Assembly (NCBI GenBank): GCA_947493165.1 | Contig: CANLPY010000001.1 | Coordinates: forward strand, 124,001-188,000 | Source of the DNA: an uncultured Erythrobacter sp. | GTDB taxonomy: Bacteria > Pseudomonadota > Alphaproteobacteria > Sphingomonadales > Sphingomonadaceae | Direction: 5' to 3' | Length of the DNA: 64,000 nt | Shown: positions 35,583-43,298 of the stretch, one piece after another | How the letters are laid out: each line of letters begins with the position of its first letter | How positions within the stretch are numbered: position 1 is the stretch's first letter | The notes under the pieces: model-generated | The model's database searches: none | What the model saw: the letters and a program-made list of their open reading frames with translations, nothing else | What the model was told of the DNA's origin: nothing | Translations under genes and position numbers: made by a program

Positions 35583-36347
35583 ATGCCAAATTCGAACAAA
35601 TCCTCAGGCAAACCAAAGAAAAGGCGTGTCGATCACTTGCTGGTTGAACGCGGGCTGGTGGAAAGCCGCACGCGGGCCCAGGCACTGGTGATGGCGGGCA
35701 CGGTTTTTGTCGGTGAAGAAAAGATCGAGAAGCCGGGTCAGCAGATTGCAGAGGATGCTGCATTGGACGTGCGCGGGCGCGACCACCCGTGGGTCAGCCG
35801 AGGGGGCATTAAGCTCGCCCATGCGATTGAACACTTCGATCTTGATCCCAGTGGCGTCACGGCGATGGATGTCGGTTCCTCCACTGGCGGCTTTACCGAT
35901 GTGCTGCTGACGAGCGGCGCGGATCATGTCTTTGCGGTCGACAGCGGGACCAACCAATTGGCTTGGAAGCTGCGCCAAGAGCCCCGCGTCACCGTGCATG
36001 AGCAGACCAGCGCGCGGGTGCTGACGCGCGAACATATCACCGCGCCGGTCACTTGGGTGGTTTGCGACGCGAGCTTTATCAGCCTTGCCAAAGTGCTGGA
36101 GCGACCGTTTGAACTGGCCGAACGCGAATGCCAGCTCGTCGCACTGATTAAACCTCAGTTTGAGGTTGCTCGCGAGGAAGTGGGCAAGGGCGGGGTGGTG
36201 GGCGACCCGGCGCTGCACGCGCGGGTGTGTGATGAGGTGCGCGACTGGCTGGAACGCGGCGGCTGGGACATTCAGGGTATCGCCCGAAGCCCAATCACAG
36301 GCCCGCAGGGCAATGTCGAGTTTCTGGTGAGCGCGTCGCGTTTTTGA
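35583..36347 (+). CDS. tlyA: TlyA-family rRNA (cytidine-2'-O)-methyltransferase / hemolysin
   Basis: A 254 aa protein with an N-terminal S4 RNA-binding domain (RVDHLLVERGLVESRTRAQALVMAG) and an FtsJ-like methyltransferase domain. Its SAM motif is AMDVGSSTGGFTDVLL, with KPQFE later as a catalytic segment. TlyA methylates 16S/23S rRNA 2'-OH groups in some bacteria and was first named as a hemolysin; which activity applies here is unknown. The ATG at 35583 was chosen because upstream in-frame starts overlap the divergent lipoprotein start and lack family sequence. Confidence 0.9.
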   Translation: MPNSNKSSGKPKKRRVDHLLVERGLVESRTRAQALVMAGTVFVGEEKIEKPGQQIAEDAALDVRGRDHPWVSRGGIKLAHAIEHFDLDPSGVTAMDVGSSTGGFTDVLLTSGADHVFAVDSGTNQLAWKLRQEPRVTVHEQTSARVLTREHITAPVTWVVCDASFISLAKVLERPFELAERECQLVALIKPQFEVAREEVGKGGVVGDPALHARVCDEVRDWLERGGWDIQGIARSPITGPQGNVEFLVSASRF

Positions 36348-36350
36348 TTG

Positions 36351-36454
36351 CGCCCTCAAACGCCGGACGCAGCGCATCCGCGCTGCTTGGCTTTCCTCGC
36401 ATAAACTCGGGCGCGCATTCGCGCTTGCGACGCCTTAGGCGTCGATCCATTTCA
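36351..36454. repeat. 104-base three-hairpin intergenic repeat, copy B
   Basis: The second copy of the repeat at 34308-34411, beginning 4 bases after the tlyA stop. Hairpin 1 is GCAGCGC-ATCC-GCGCTGC (36369-36386), with four base pairs changed against copy A but pairing kept; the loop ATCC is identical. Hairpin 3 is CGACGCC-TTA-GGCGTCG (36428-36444), with one compensatory pair. Hairpin 2 is GCGCG-CATT-CGCGC. The reverse-strand frame also keeps a MRGKPS-containing peptide. Confidence 0.8.
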
Positions 36455-36475
36455 GGCCTTAGACGCTTAACTTTC

Positions 36476-37129
36476 TCAAATATCCAAGCTGCTGATCTTG
36501 GCATCCAGATCAATTGGAATAGAGCTTAGCACTTCCACGCCCGACGCTTTCTCATACGCCTTGTCACCATATTCAGCGACCAGCTCTGCCTGCCGCACAT
36601 CGCGCTGGCGCAGCAGATCGGCAATCTCATCGCGGTAAAGCGCGACCATCGCCGTGACGAGCCGGTTCACCAGATCATCTTCCTGAGTCTTATCGACATT
36701 ATACAGCGGCAAGTGCCTGATCATCACATCGGCGGGATAGAGGAATTCGTTGGTGACAAAGCGATTGACGGTGAACCACGACATCGGGATGCCGTTTGTA
36801 TCGATCGATAGCGCGATCAAATGTGTGACATGCGCTTTTGCCTTTTCGCCTTCTGGCGGCATGACAGCGACCTGCGTGCCCTTGATCAGCTGATCGCGGT
36901 GCAGGAATAGGTGGAAGTGGCCATGTTCGCCTGGATCGCGATTGCTCGGCGCGTGCACGTGATAGTACCAGCGTGATTTGGTCTTTGCATCGCGGGCGTC
37001 TTTTTCTGGATAATGTTTCCAAAAATTCACGTCTTGTGATGGCAATACCCTCGTCATGAGCGGGCGCTGTTCGCCAGCCATCTGGGTGATTGTTTCAATT
37101 ACGGTTTGCGCAGCTTCGATCGGAGTCAT
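36476..37129 (-). CDS. His-rich protein of unknown function
   Basis: A 217 aa soluble protein from the ATG at 37129; the longer frame to 37165 would start inside the terminator of the next gene. A His cluster YYHVHAPSNRDPGEHGHFHL around residues 55-74, with FLHRD just after, looks like a metal-binding site (HVH, HGHFH, H). It is followed by THLIALSIDTNGIPMSWFTVNRFV. I recall related proteins of unknown function in proteobacteria but cannot name the family with certainty. It follows the Cys-rich repeat gene on the same strand, separated by a strong terminator. Confidence 0.75.
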   Translation of the reverse strand: MTPIEAAQTVIETITQMAGEQRPLMTRVLPSQDVNFWKHYPEKDARDAKTKSRWYYHVHAPSNRDPGEHGHFHLFLHRDQLIKGTQVAVMPPEGEKAKAHVTHLIALSIDTNGIPMSWFTVNRFVTNEFLYPADVMIRHLPLYNVDKTQEDDLVNRLVTAMVALYRDEIADLLRQRDVRQAELVAEYGDKAYEKASGVEVLSSIPIDLDAKISSLDI

Positions 37130-37153
37130 GTTTTTAGACTTAAGAAACAAAGA

Positions 37154-37183
37154 GGCCGGCGACAACCAAAGTTATCGCCGGCC
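37154..37183 (-). terminator. Strong terminator after the Cys-rich repeat gene
   Basis: GGCCGGCGACAAC (37154-37166) pairs with GTTATCGCCGGCC (37171-37183) around CAAA: 13 pairs with one G-U type. Leftward it is followed by TCTTTGTTTCTT. A textbook intrinsic terminator 24 bases past the stop of the Cys-rich gene. Confidence 0.85.
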
Positions 37184-37206
37184 CGCAATGTTTTAGCTTA
37201 ACTGAA

Positions 37207-37485
37207 TTACTCAGCAGCAGCACAGCATGCAGCTGCACAGCAAGCAGCTGCACAGCATGAAGCAGCACAGCAAGAAGCCGCACAGCAACCTTCAGCTGCA
37301 CAACCTTCAGCGGCACAGCAGCCAGCTGCACAGCAAGCAGCGGCACAGCAGCCAGCAGCACAGCATGATACTGCGGTGGTGTCTGCGTCGGTGCCTGCTT
37401 CGTCAGCTGGAGCTGAACACGCGGCGGTTGCGACTGAGAGGCCGCCAGCAACTGCCAGCATGGTGGCGAGTTTGGTCTTTTGCAT
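37207..37485 (-). CDS. Exported Cys-Cys-Ala-Ala repeat protein (novel small Cys-rich protein)
   Basis: A 92 aa protein from the ATG at 37485 (GAGGGAA upstream); an earlier start at 37551 lacks a ribosome site. It has a signal peptide (MLAVAGGLSVATAAC) with a lipobox-like Cys, a short acidic linker (PADEAGTDADTTAV), then ten tandem units of the form x-CCAA (x = Ser, Gly, Ala or Glu-Gly), one with a single Cys: 19 Cys in about 53 residues. Every Cys-Cys is encoded TGC TGT, so the repeats spread at DNA level in 15-base units. A terminator follows directly. Metal binding, thiol buffering or a modified-peptide precursor are all possible; no known family recognised. Confidence 0.8.
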   Translation of the reverse strand: MQKTKLATMLAVAGGLSVATAACSAPADEAGTDADTTAVSCCAAGCCAAACCAAGCCAAEGCAAEGCCAASCCAASCCAAACCAAACCAAAE

Positions 37486-37790
37486 TAAATAATTCCCTCT
37501 AGGGTAGGCGCTCCACTCCACTTTCCTTGCCGCACAGCGCCCGCGAATCACGGCAAGAATGTGGCGACGCTACCAGAAGGAAAAGTGGATGTCCCATGCT
37601 TTATTCGATCTTTTTGACGCAAAACTGCGCTTTCGCTGTTTTCTCCCCGACGATTTGCGCCTGAAATAAGGCAGTTCGATTGGCGCGCCGCGCCGCCTTG
37701 TGTATCGCAGAATACGTATACTCACTCATTTTCGGGTGTCTGAACGCGGTGTGAGGGCGCACCAAGGTTCGACCACAATCGAGGGTTTGA

Positions 37791-38339
37791 ATGACTTTTC
37801 TGGCTTCCAAGGCTCAATTGCGAGCAAGCTTTTTGCGCTGGGCGCTGTTTCTTGTTCCGCTCACCGTATTGCTTGGCTTTTTAGCAGGGCAATTGGGCGG
37901 TCCGAATACGGCGTGGTTTCAGGGACTAACCAAACCCAGCATTTTCCCTCCGCCAGCGGCATTCGGGATCGTCTGGACAATCCTGTACATTATGATTGGA
38001 CTGTCTGCGGCGCTCATCGCCAGCGCTTGGGGAGCGCGCGGGCGCGGTATTGCGTTGATCCTGTTCGCCGTGCATTTTATTTTGAACCTTTCTTGGACGC
38101 CAACATTCTTTGGCGCGCAAAACATAATGGGCGGACTGGTCGTGATTGGACTGGTTGCCTTCACACTGCTGATTGTGATCTGGGCGTTTTGGCGTGTGCG
38201 AAAGCTGGCTGCGCTGTTGTTAGTTCCGTATCTGGTATGGGTGCTATTCGCGACCGCGCTCAACTATCAATTTCTGGTCGAAAATCCCGATGGCGGCGAT
38301 CAGAACGCAAGCGGAGCTGCGCAGCGGATTGAATTGTGA
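37791..38339 (+). CDS. tspO: TspO/MBR-family membrane protein
   Basis: A 182 aa, five-helix TspO protein. Conserved elements: TAWFQGLTKPSIFPPPAAFG near the first loop, VWTILYIMIGLSAAL, NLSWTPTFFG and the C-terminal ATALNYQFLVENP. TspO binds tetrapyrroles and steroids and in alphaproteobacteria modulates pigment genes under oxygen and light. The start ATG 37791 has GAGGG upstream. The 239-base gap before it holds no gene, only an inverted repeat (CTTGCCG/CGGCAAG, 37526-37557) nearer the Cys-rich gene. Confidence 0.9.
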   Translation: MTFLASKAQLRASFLRWALFLVPLTVLLGFLAGQLGGPNTAWFQGLTKPSIFPPPAAFGIVWTILYIMIGLSAALIASAWGARGRGIALILFAVHFILNLSWTPTFFGAQNIMGGLVVIGLVAFTLLIVIWAFWRVRKLAALLLVPYLVWVLFATALNYQFLVENPDGGDQNASGAAQRIEL

Positions 38340-38411
38340 TCCGGCGTTTGCCTAGATCGAGATAGAAAACTCTCACTAGACAAAACCGAACAGTTTACCC
38401 ATTTGAGCCTT

Positions 38412-38663
38412 ATGCAAAGCGAAAACCCGATCATCGCCGATTTCGTCAAACTGGCAAACAGCGCTGCTGGCACAATGGCCGGCATGACGCGCGAAGCGCG
38501 CGAAAGCGCTCGTGAACGCATGAAAGAGGCGCTTGGCGGCGTCGATTTCGTCAGCCGCGAAGAGTTCGAGACCGTTAAGCTGATGGCGCAAAAAGCGCGC
38601 GAGCAAAACGAAGCGCTCGAAGCACGGATCGCCGCGCTGGAAGCCAAGCACTCAGCCAAGTAG
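38412..38663 (+). CDS. ubiK: Ubiquinone biosynthesis accessory factor UbiK (BMFP, YqiC-like)
   Basis: An 83 aa coiled-coil protein of the UbiK/BMFP family: membrane-fusogenic helix ENPIIADFVKLANSAAG, then VSREEFETVKLMAQKARE and a Leu/Ala-rich coiled coil ending the protein. UbiK helps the UbiJ-organised ubiquinone complex; BMFPs also trimerise and bind lipid. The ATG at 38412 is preferred to the TTG three codons upstream. It lies 15 bases before recO. Confidence 0.85.
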   Translation: MQSENPIIADFVKLANSAAGTMAGMTREARESARERMKEALGGVDFVSREEFETVKLMAQKAREQNEALEARIAALEAKHSAK

Positions 38664-38678
38664 GACGCGAGAGCAGCG

Positions 38679-39281
38679 ATGCAGCTGCGCGCGCCCGCCA
38701 TCCTAGTCGCGTCGCGCCCTCACGGCGAAACTGCGTCGATCGCGCGCATGTTTACCCAGCAATATGGGCTGGTGGCAGGTTATGTCGCGGGCGGGAGAGG
38801 GCGCAGGCTGCGCCCCGTAATGATCCCCGGCAATTTGCTTGATGTGGAATTGCGCGCCAAATCCGATAGCCAATTGCCGTTTGCCCGCGTGGAGCTGTCT
38901 GAAAGCCGCGGGCCGTGGATGACCGAGCCGTTACCAGCAGCGGCAATCACTTGGGTCTGCGCGCTCAGCGCTAGCGTTTTGCCTGAACGCAACGCCTATC
39001 CCAATCTCTACAACGCCCTTTGCGCGGTCTTGGATGCGGTGTGCCATGCCCCGTCTGCGCGCGGCTGGCTTTCCGCGCTTATCACTTATGAAGCGATGCT
39101 GCTGCGCGAGCTTGGATATGGCGGGTCGAAACCAGACACCAGCGGCGATCTGGCCGCCCAGCTTGAGCAATTTCGCAGTTTGCAAGCGCCTATTGCGCGA
39201 TACTTGCTTGCCGAGCGGCCCTTCGATGTTATGGCCGCGCGAACATTATTGGGTGATCGTCTCGCCCGCATGATCCGCTGA
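38679..39281 (+). CDS. recO: DNA repair protein RecO
   Basis: A 200 aa RecO with the N-terminal OB fold (APAILVASRPHGETASIARMFTQ; YGLVAGYVAGGRGRRLRP) and a helical C half (LLRELGYGG). RecO anneals ssDNA and, with RecR, loads RecA. It is about 40 residues shorter than E. coli RecO; the C-terminal zinc-finger Cys motif seen in some RecOs is absent. The upstream ubiK gene is close, so cotranscription is likely. Confidence 0.9.
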   Translation: MQLRAPAILVASRPHGETASIARMFTQQYGLVAGYVAGGRGRRLRPVMIPGNLLDVELRAKSDSQLPFARVELSESRGPWMTEPLPAAAITWVCALSASVLPERNAYPNLYNALCAVLDAVCHAPSARGWLSALITYEAMLLRELGYGGSKPDTSGDLAAQLEQFRSLQAPIARYLLAERPFDVMAARTLLGDRLARMIR

Positions 39282-39292
39282 GGGGGAACACC

Positions 39293-40351
39293 ATGAAAAT
39301 CGCCATTTTACCCGGCGACGGGATCGGACCTGAAGTCACTCGCGAAGCTGTTCGCGTGATGGAAAGCTTGGGCTTGCCCGGCCTGACCTTATTTGAAGGG
39401 GATGTCGGCGGCATCGCCTATAAGCGCCACGGCGTGCCTTTGCCCGAGGAAACGTTGCAAATCGCGCTTGGATCAGACGCAGTGCTGTTTGGCGCCGTCG
39501 GTGATCCTGAGTGCGACGGGTTAGAGCGGCATCTGCGACCCGAACAAGCGATCTTGGGCCTGCGCAAGGAATTGGACCTGTTTGCCAATTTGCGCCCTGC
39601 CAAGGTTTTTGCAGGGCTGGAACATCTTTCTCCCTTGCAGCCAGACATTGCGAAAACGCTCGACCTTTTAATCGTTCGCGAGCTGACTGGCGATGTCTAT
39701 TTCGGCGACAAGGGCGAGCGCGTGGCGAATGATGGCAGCCCCGAGGGATGGGACATGATGTCTTACAGCGCGAACGAAGTCAGCCGGATTGCGCGTGTCG
39801 CCTTTCGCGCGGCACGGGCGGCTGGCAAAGGCGTGACCAGCGTGGACAAGGCTAACGTGCTGGAAACAAGCCAAGTGTGGCGCGACACTGTGAAGGAAGC
39901 CGCCGGGCCGCATCCCGACATTGAGCTAGAGCATATGTATGTCGACAATGCCGCGATGCAGATCATCAGCAGGCCGTCGCAATTCGGCGTGATCCTGACA
40001 GGCAATCTGTTTGGCGATATTCTGTCTGACCTTGCCAGCGCGGCGGTTGGCTCAATCGGCTTGTTGCCCAGTGCCTCCATTGGAGAGCGAAAGACCGATC
40101 ACGGCATCTTTGGCCTTTATGAACCGATCCACGGCAGCGCGCCTGATATCGCCGGGCAAGGCAAAGCGAACCCGATGGCGACCGTGCTGTCAGTCGCGAT
40201 GATGCTGCGCCATTCGTTCAGCCGCGAAGAGGAAGCAGCGCGAATTGAAGCAGCGGTGGCAAAGGCACTGGCTGATGGCATTCGCGGCGGTGATTTGGGC
40301 GGCACACATGGCTGCGAAGAAATCGGCGGCGCTATTATTGAACGCCTTTAA
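39293..40351 (+). CDS. leuB: 3-isopropylmalate dehydrogenase LeuB
   Basis: A 352 aa NAD-dependent beta-decarboxylating dehydrogenase. The N terminus MKIAILPGDGIGPEVTREAV is canonical, with substrate-binding Arg residues in the LDLFANLRPA region, the metal-site LFGDILSDLASA block, and the NAD loop (GLYEPIHGSAPDIAGQGKAN). It oxidatively decarboxylates 3-isopropylmalate in leucine synthesis. The start ATG follows GAGGGGG 9 bases after recO. leuC/leuD are not in the window. The following gene starts 18 bases downstream. Confidence 0.97.
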   Translation: MKIAILPGDGIGPEVTREAVRVMESLGLPGLTLFEGDVGGIAYKRHGVPLPEETLQIALGSDAVLFGAVGDPECDGLERHLRPEQAILGLRKELDLFANLRPAKVFAGLEHLSPLQPDIAKTLDLLIVRELTGDVYFGDKGERVANDGSPEGWDMMSYSANEVSRIARVAFRAARAAGKGVTSVDKANVLETSQVWRDTVKEAAGPHPDIELEHMYVDNAAMQIISRPSQFGVILTGNLFGDILSDLASAAVGSIGLLPSASIGERKTDHGIFGLYEPIHGSAPDIAGQGKANPMATVLSVAMMLRHSFSREEEAARIEAAVAKALADGIRGGDLGGTHGCEEIGGAIIERL

Positions 40352-40369
40352 ACTGACCAACGCGAGGAT

Positions 40370-41479
40370 ATGAGCCAGCCTCTCACACTCGCGGTTGTTC
40401 TGCCGACGCTGAATGAGCGCGGCAACCTTCGCCCGTTGGTTGATCGGATCGAGCAGGCGCTGACCCCAGAATTGGGAAAGAACGGCTGGGAAGTCCTGAT
40501 CGTTGATGACAACAGCGATGATGGCACCGCCGATGAAGCGCGCGGTATCGCAATGCATGACGCGCGAGTGCGGGTGATCCAGCGCATTGGCAGGCGCGGG
40601 CTGGCGAGCGCGGCTATCGAAGGGTTTTGCGCCACCGCTGCGCCTTATGTCGCAGTGATGGATGCCGACCATCAGCATGACCCGGCCTTACTTGTCGCCA
40701 TGCTGGCAGCTGTGCAAAGCGGCGAAGCGGATATTGCGGTCGCATCGCGCTTTGCTGCCGGGGCGAGCACCGATGACTGGGCCGCGCCTGAGCGTGAGCG
40801 ATTGTCTGGTTTCGCCAACGCGATGGCGCGGCGGCTGACCGGAGTGGAGCTGACCGATCCGATGAGCGGATATTTCCTGCTGAGCACAGATGCGGCGAGG
40901 GCGCAGGTCCCGCGCCTTTCAGGTATTGGCTTTAAGATCCTGCTTGATCTGCTGGCGACATGGGACAAGCCGCTGAACATCAAGGAACTTCCGTTGAAAT
41001 TCGCCCAGCGGCGCGCCGGGACAAGCAAGCTGGACCGCGCGATCTTGTTCGATTTTTTGGCCGGGCTTTATGACAAGACTTTGGGCCGCGTGATCCCAAC
41101 GCGCTTTGCGCTGTTCGGCACAGTGGGGGCGCTGGGCGTGATGGTTCACATGGCGGTGCTTGCTGCTCTGCTGCTTGGCTTTGGCGAAGGGTTCGCGCTG
41201 GCGCAAGGCTTGGCTGTGTTGACCGCGATGAGTTTTAATTTCTGGCTCAACAATTGGCTGACCTACCGTGACAAGCGCTTGAAAGGGTGGGGCGCTGTGC
41301 TGCGCGGCTGGGCGGGCTTTTGCGCGACTTGCGCGGTTGGGGCATTCGCCAATGTGGCTGTCGCAACGCTGCTGGAGGGGCGGGGCGTCTATTGGGCGCT
41401 CGCGGCGCTAGCTGGCATCCTGATCGGGTCGGTTTGGAACTACGCCTTATCCAGCCGGTTCGTGTGGGGCAGGTATTGA
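40370..41479 (+). CDS. Glycosyltransferase family 2 fused to GtrA-like membrane domain
   Basis: A 369 aa protein: a GT-A fold GT2 domain of the dolichol/polyprenol-phosphate mannosyltransferase type (residues 5-235; VVLPTLNERGNL, DDNSDDGT, MDADHQHDP), then a four-helix GtrA domain (about 240-365). GT2-GtrA proteins make or flip polyprenyl-phosphate sugars used by membrane glycosyltransferases. It converges with a PMT-family mannosyltransferase four bases away, a likely user of the lipid-linked sugar. No known polysaccharide gene cluster adjoins it. Confidence 0.9.
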   Translation: MSQPLTLAVVLPTLNERGNLRPLVDRIEQALTPELGKNGWEVLIVDDNSDDGTADEARGIAMHDARVRVIQRIGRRGLASAAIEGFCATAAPYVAVMDADHQHDPALLVAMLAAVQSGEADIAVASRFAAGASTDDWAAPERERLSGFANAMARRLTGVELTDPMSGYFLLSTDAARAQVPRLSGIGFKILLDLLATWDKPLNIKELPLKFAQRRAGTSKLDRAILFDFLAGLYDKTLGRVIPTRFALFGTVGALGVMVHMAVLAALLLGFGEGFALAQGLAVLTAMSFNFWLNNWLTYRDKRLKGWGAVLRGWAGFCATCAVGAFANVAVATLLEGRGVYWALAALAGILIGSVWNYALSSRFVWGRY

Positions 41480-41483
41480 ACCT

Positions 41484-42773
41484 TCATTTCCACCCTTCCA
41501 GCCAAGTCCATGTGGCAAAGCTCATCGGGCCATCCAACTCAGCTGCCGTCAAAATCGGGTAAAACAAAGCGAACATCAACACGCTGCCGATCAGCACACC
41601 GTAACTGTACCAGCGCAACCTGCTGCGCGCCAAATCGCTTAGCCCCAATGCCAGCGCGGCCAGCAGGAAGAAACTCGGCACGAAGTAATGGTAATAAAAT
41701 TGCACCGGCTTGGGCGCGATCAGCCACAGGCCAAGGCCCGCAGCAAAGCCAACAACCGCGCCGATCTTCGCCCAATCGCGCCGCATCACACCAGTAATTG
41801 CGCACCAGACCAGCGCGGGCAGGCCGGCCAGCATGGTGAGCGGATTGCCAATCAATATCACCCCGCGCTGCGCCCCGTCAGCATACTCATACAGATACCA
41901 GATGCCGCGCGTGTTCAGCAGCCACTGATCCCAAGTGCTTTGATAGGGGTGAAAGTCCCTCACGGAACCTTGCAATTGGATCATCTCGCTATGCAATGCG
42001 ATCAAGCCTTTGTCAGCAAGCGGCGAGTTGAGCAGGCCGTAGCCGGGCATGAATGTGAGCGCGTAAACGACAAGCGGTACGATCCCGAGCCACACAAACG
42101 CCTCTAGCAAAGACACACCGGGCACGGGCATCCCGCGTGTGCTGGTCAGTAAATGTTTGCGTCCGGCAGAAAGGCGCGCGGCCAAAAAGGCGAGACCGGG
42201 CACCATCGCGAGCGGGACAGCGTTCCATTTGGCCGCCATCGCAAGGCCCAAAGCTATGCCGGTTAGCGCAAGGCGCAAACGCCCCCGTTCAGGCTCGCGT
42301 ATGGCGGCGGCCAATTGCCATGCGGCAAGGCTTAGGAATGCGGCCATGAACACATCGAGCATAGCGATGCGGGCGTGTACGATCAGGTGAAATCCGGTGG
42401 CGAGCAACAGGCCGTAAGCCAGCGCCGCATAGCGATCATGGCTGGCATGCCACATCGCGCGCGTGGCCGCGAACAGCGCAATTGTGCCTGCAGCCAGAGG
42501 CATCATCCGCCATCCGGCGGCATAGTCTCCAAACAGCCAAATACCCAGCGCAAGCAATTGCTTACCCAGCATCGGATGCTCTCGATTAAGATAAATCCCG
42601 TCGTTTAGAATGGCGCGCGCGGCGGGTAGATAGTGGATCTCATCAAAGTAAGGCCCGGTCGGAATGCCGAGCCTTACAAAGCCGATCAGCGCAAACAGGG
42701 CGGCAATGCCAAGACTGGACAGCCAAGGATCACGCAAATGCGTGCTGGTGGTATCGGGGACGGCCTGGATCAT
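41484..42773 (-). CDS. PMT-family (protein-O-mannosyltransferase-like) membrane glycosyltransferase
   Basis: A 429 aa, about 10-helix GT-C enzyme. The N-terminal LGIPTGPYFDEIHYLPAARA with the Asp-Glu catalytic pair, followed by NREHPMLGKQLLALGIWLFG, is characteristic of the PMT/ArnT group. The C-terminal MMMP-like periplasmic segment is short. PMT enzymes transfer a sugar from polyprenyl phosphate to protein Ser/Thr or to lipid. The target here is unknown. It converges on the GT2-GtrA gene, suggesting a two-gene glycosylation pair. Confidence 0.87.
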   Translation of the reverse strand: MIQAVPDTTSTHLRDPWLSSLGIAALFALIGFVRLGIPTGPYFDEIHYLPAARAILNDGIYLNREHPMLGKQLLALGIWLFGDYAAGWRMMPLAAGTIALFAATRAMWHASHDRYAALAYGLLLATGFHLIVHARIAMLDVFMAAFLSLAAWQLAAAIREPERGRLRLALTGIALGLAMAAKWNAVPLAMVPGLAFLAARLSAGRKHLLTSTRGMPVPGVSLLEAFVWLGIVPLVVYALTFMPGYGLLNSPLADKGLIALHSEMIQLQGSVRDFHPYQSTWDQWLLNTRGIWYLYEYADGAQRGVILIGNPLTMLAGLPALVWCAITGVMRRDWAKIGAVVGFAAGLGLWLIAPKPVQFYYHYFVPSFFLLAALALGLSDLARSRLRWYSYGVLIGSVLMFALFYPILTAAELDGPMSFATWTWLEGWK

Positions 42774-42814
42774 TGCGCCTCAGCGCTTAGGCAAGCCGCC
42801 CAATCCCGACAAGT

Positions 42815-43225
42815 CTAAGCCTTGGTGGCTGCCATTGCATCGCCGTCCGCCTGACGCTCTAGCCAAAACAGGCGGGCGATCATTGCGAACAACCCAATGC
42901 TGGCTGTGGTTGCGACAAACAGCGCCCACACAGGCACGTTCATATTCACTTTGTGAGCACGCGGCGCGATAAAGAACAGCGCGATCATCACGCAGAACAC
43001 CAAATCCCACCACACCTGAATGCCGGTGAGGTTGGCGGAGTGATTGGTCCAGAACATCATTATCCCGTCATTCCAGATTTGCACCGCGGTAAAGGCGGCA
43101 AACCCGGCGGCGAACATGGCTGCGATCACCGGACTGCCGCTAACCGGCTTTGCAACGAGAATGTAGGTCAGCGCCGCTAAGCCTGGTATCAATCCGATGA
43201 CAGTGAGAATTTCGAGCGGGGACAT
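42815..43225 (-). CDS. Four-helix membrane protein of unknown function
   Basis: A 136 aa protein with four predicted transmembrane helices (about residues 5-25, 33-52, 68-88, 98-120). I see no signature residues beyond WDLVFCVMIALFFIAPRAH. The ATG at 43225 has GGAGG eight bases upstream. It is divergent from a TetR regulator across a region with two palindromes (43242-43259 and 43275-43290), so it is the probable regulated target. A small solvent- or lipid-related membrane protein is only a guess. Confidence 0.7.
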   Translation of the reverse strand: MSPLEILTVIGLIPGLAALTYILVAKPVSGSPVIAAMFAAGFAAFTAVQIWNDGIMMFWTNHSANLTGIQVWWDLVFCVMIALFFIAPRAHKVNMNVPVWALFVATTASIGLFAMIARLFWLERQADGDAMAATKA

Positions 43226-43241
43226 GGTCAAACCTCCGATT

Positions 43242-43259
43242 ATGTAGCACCTGCTACAT
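43242..43259. promoter_or_regulatory. Candidate TetR operator 1
   Basis: ATGTAGCA (43242-43249), CC, TGCTACAT (43252-43259): a perfect 8-bp palindrome 17 bases upstream of the membrane-protein start and divergent from the TetR gene. It matches the core TGTAGC-N4-GCTACA of operator 2; centres are 32 bases apart, about three helical turns. Confidence 0.65.
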
Positions 43260-43274
43260 GGGCTTGTAACGCAG

Positions 43275-43290
43275 TGTAGCGAGCGCTACA
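43275..43290. promoter_or_regulatory. Candidate TetR operator 2
   Basis: TGTAGCG (43275-43281), AG, CGCTACA (43284-43290): a perfect 7-bp palindrome ending 8 bases before the TetR start. Two repeats of TGTAGC/GCTACA on one helical face suggest cooperative binding and autoregulation. Confidence 0.65.
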
Positions 43291-43298
43291 AGTGCATT

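Noticed and set aside
37227..37502. Rightward frame with LHSKQ-type repeats opposite the Cys-rich gene
   Set aside because: It is the antisense reading of the 15-base repeat array. It has no export signal, ribosome site or terminator, whereas the leftward gene has all three.
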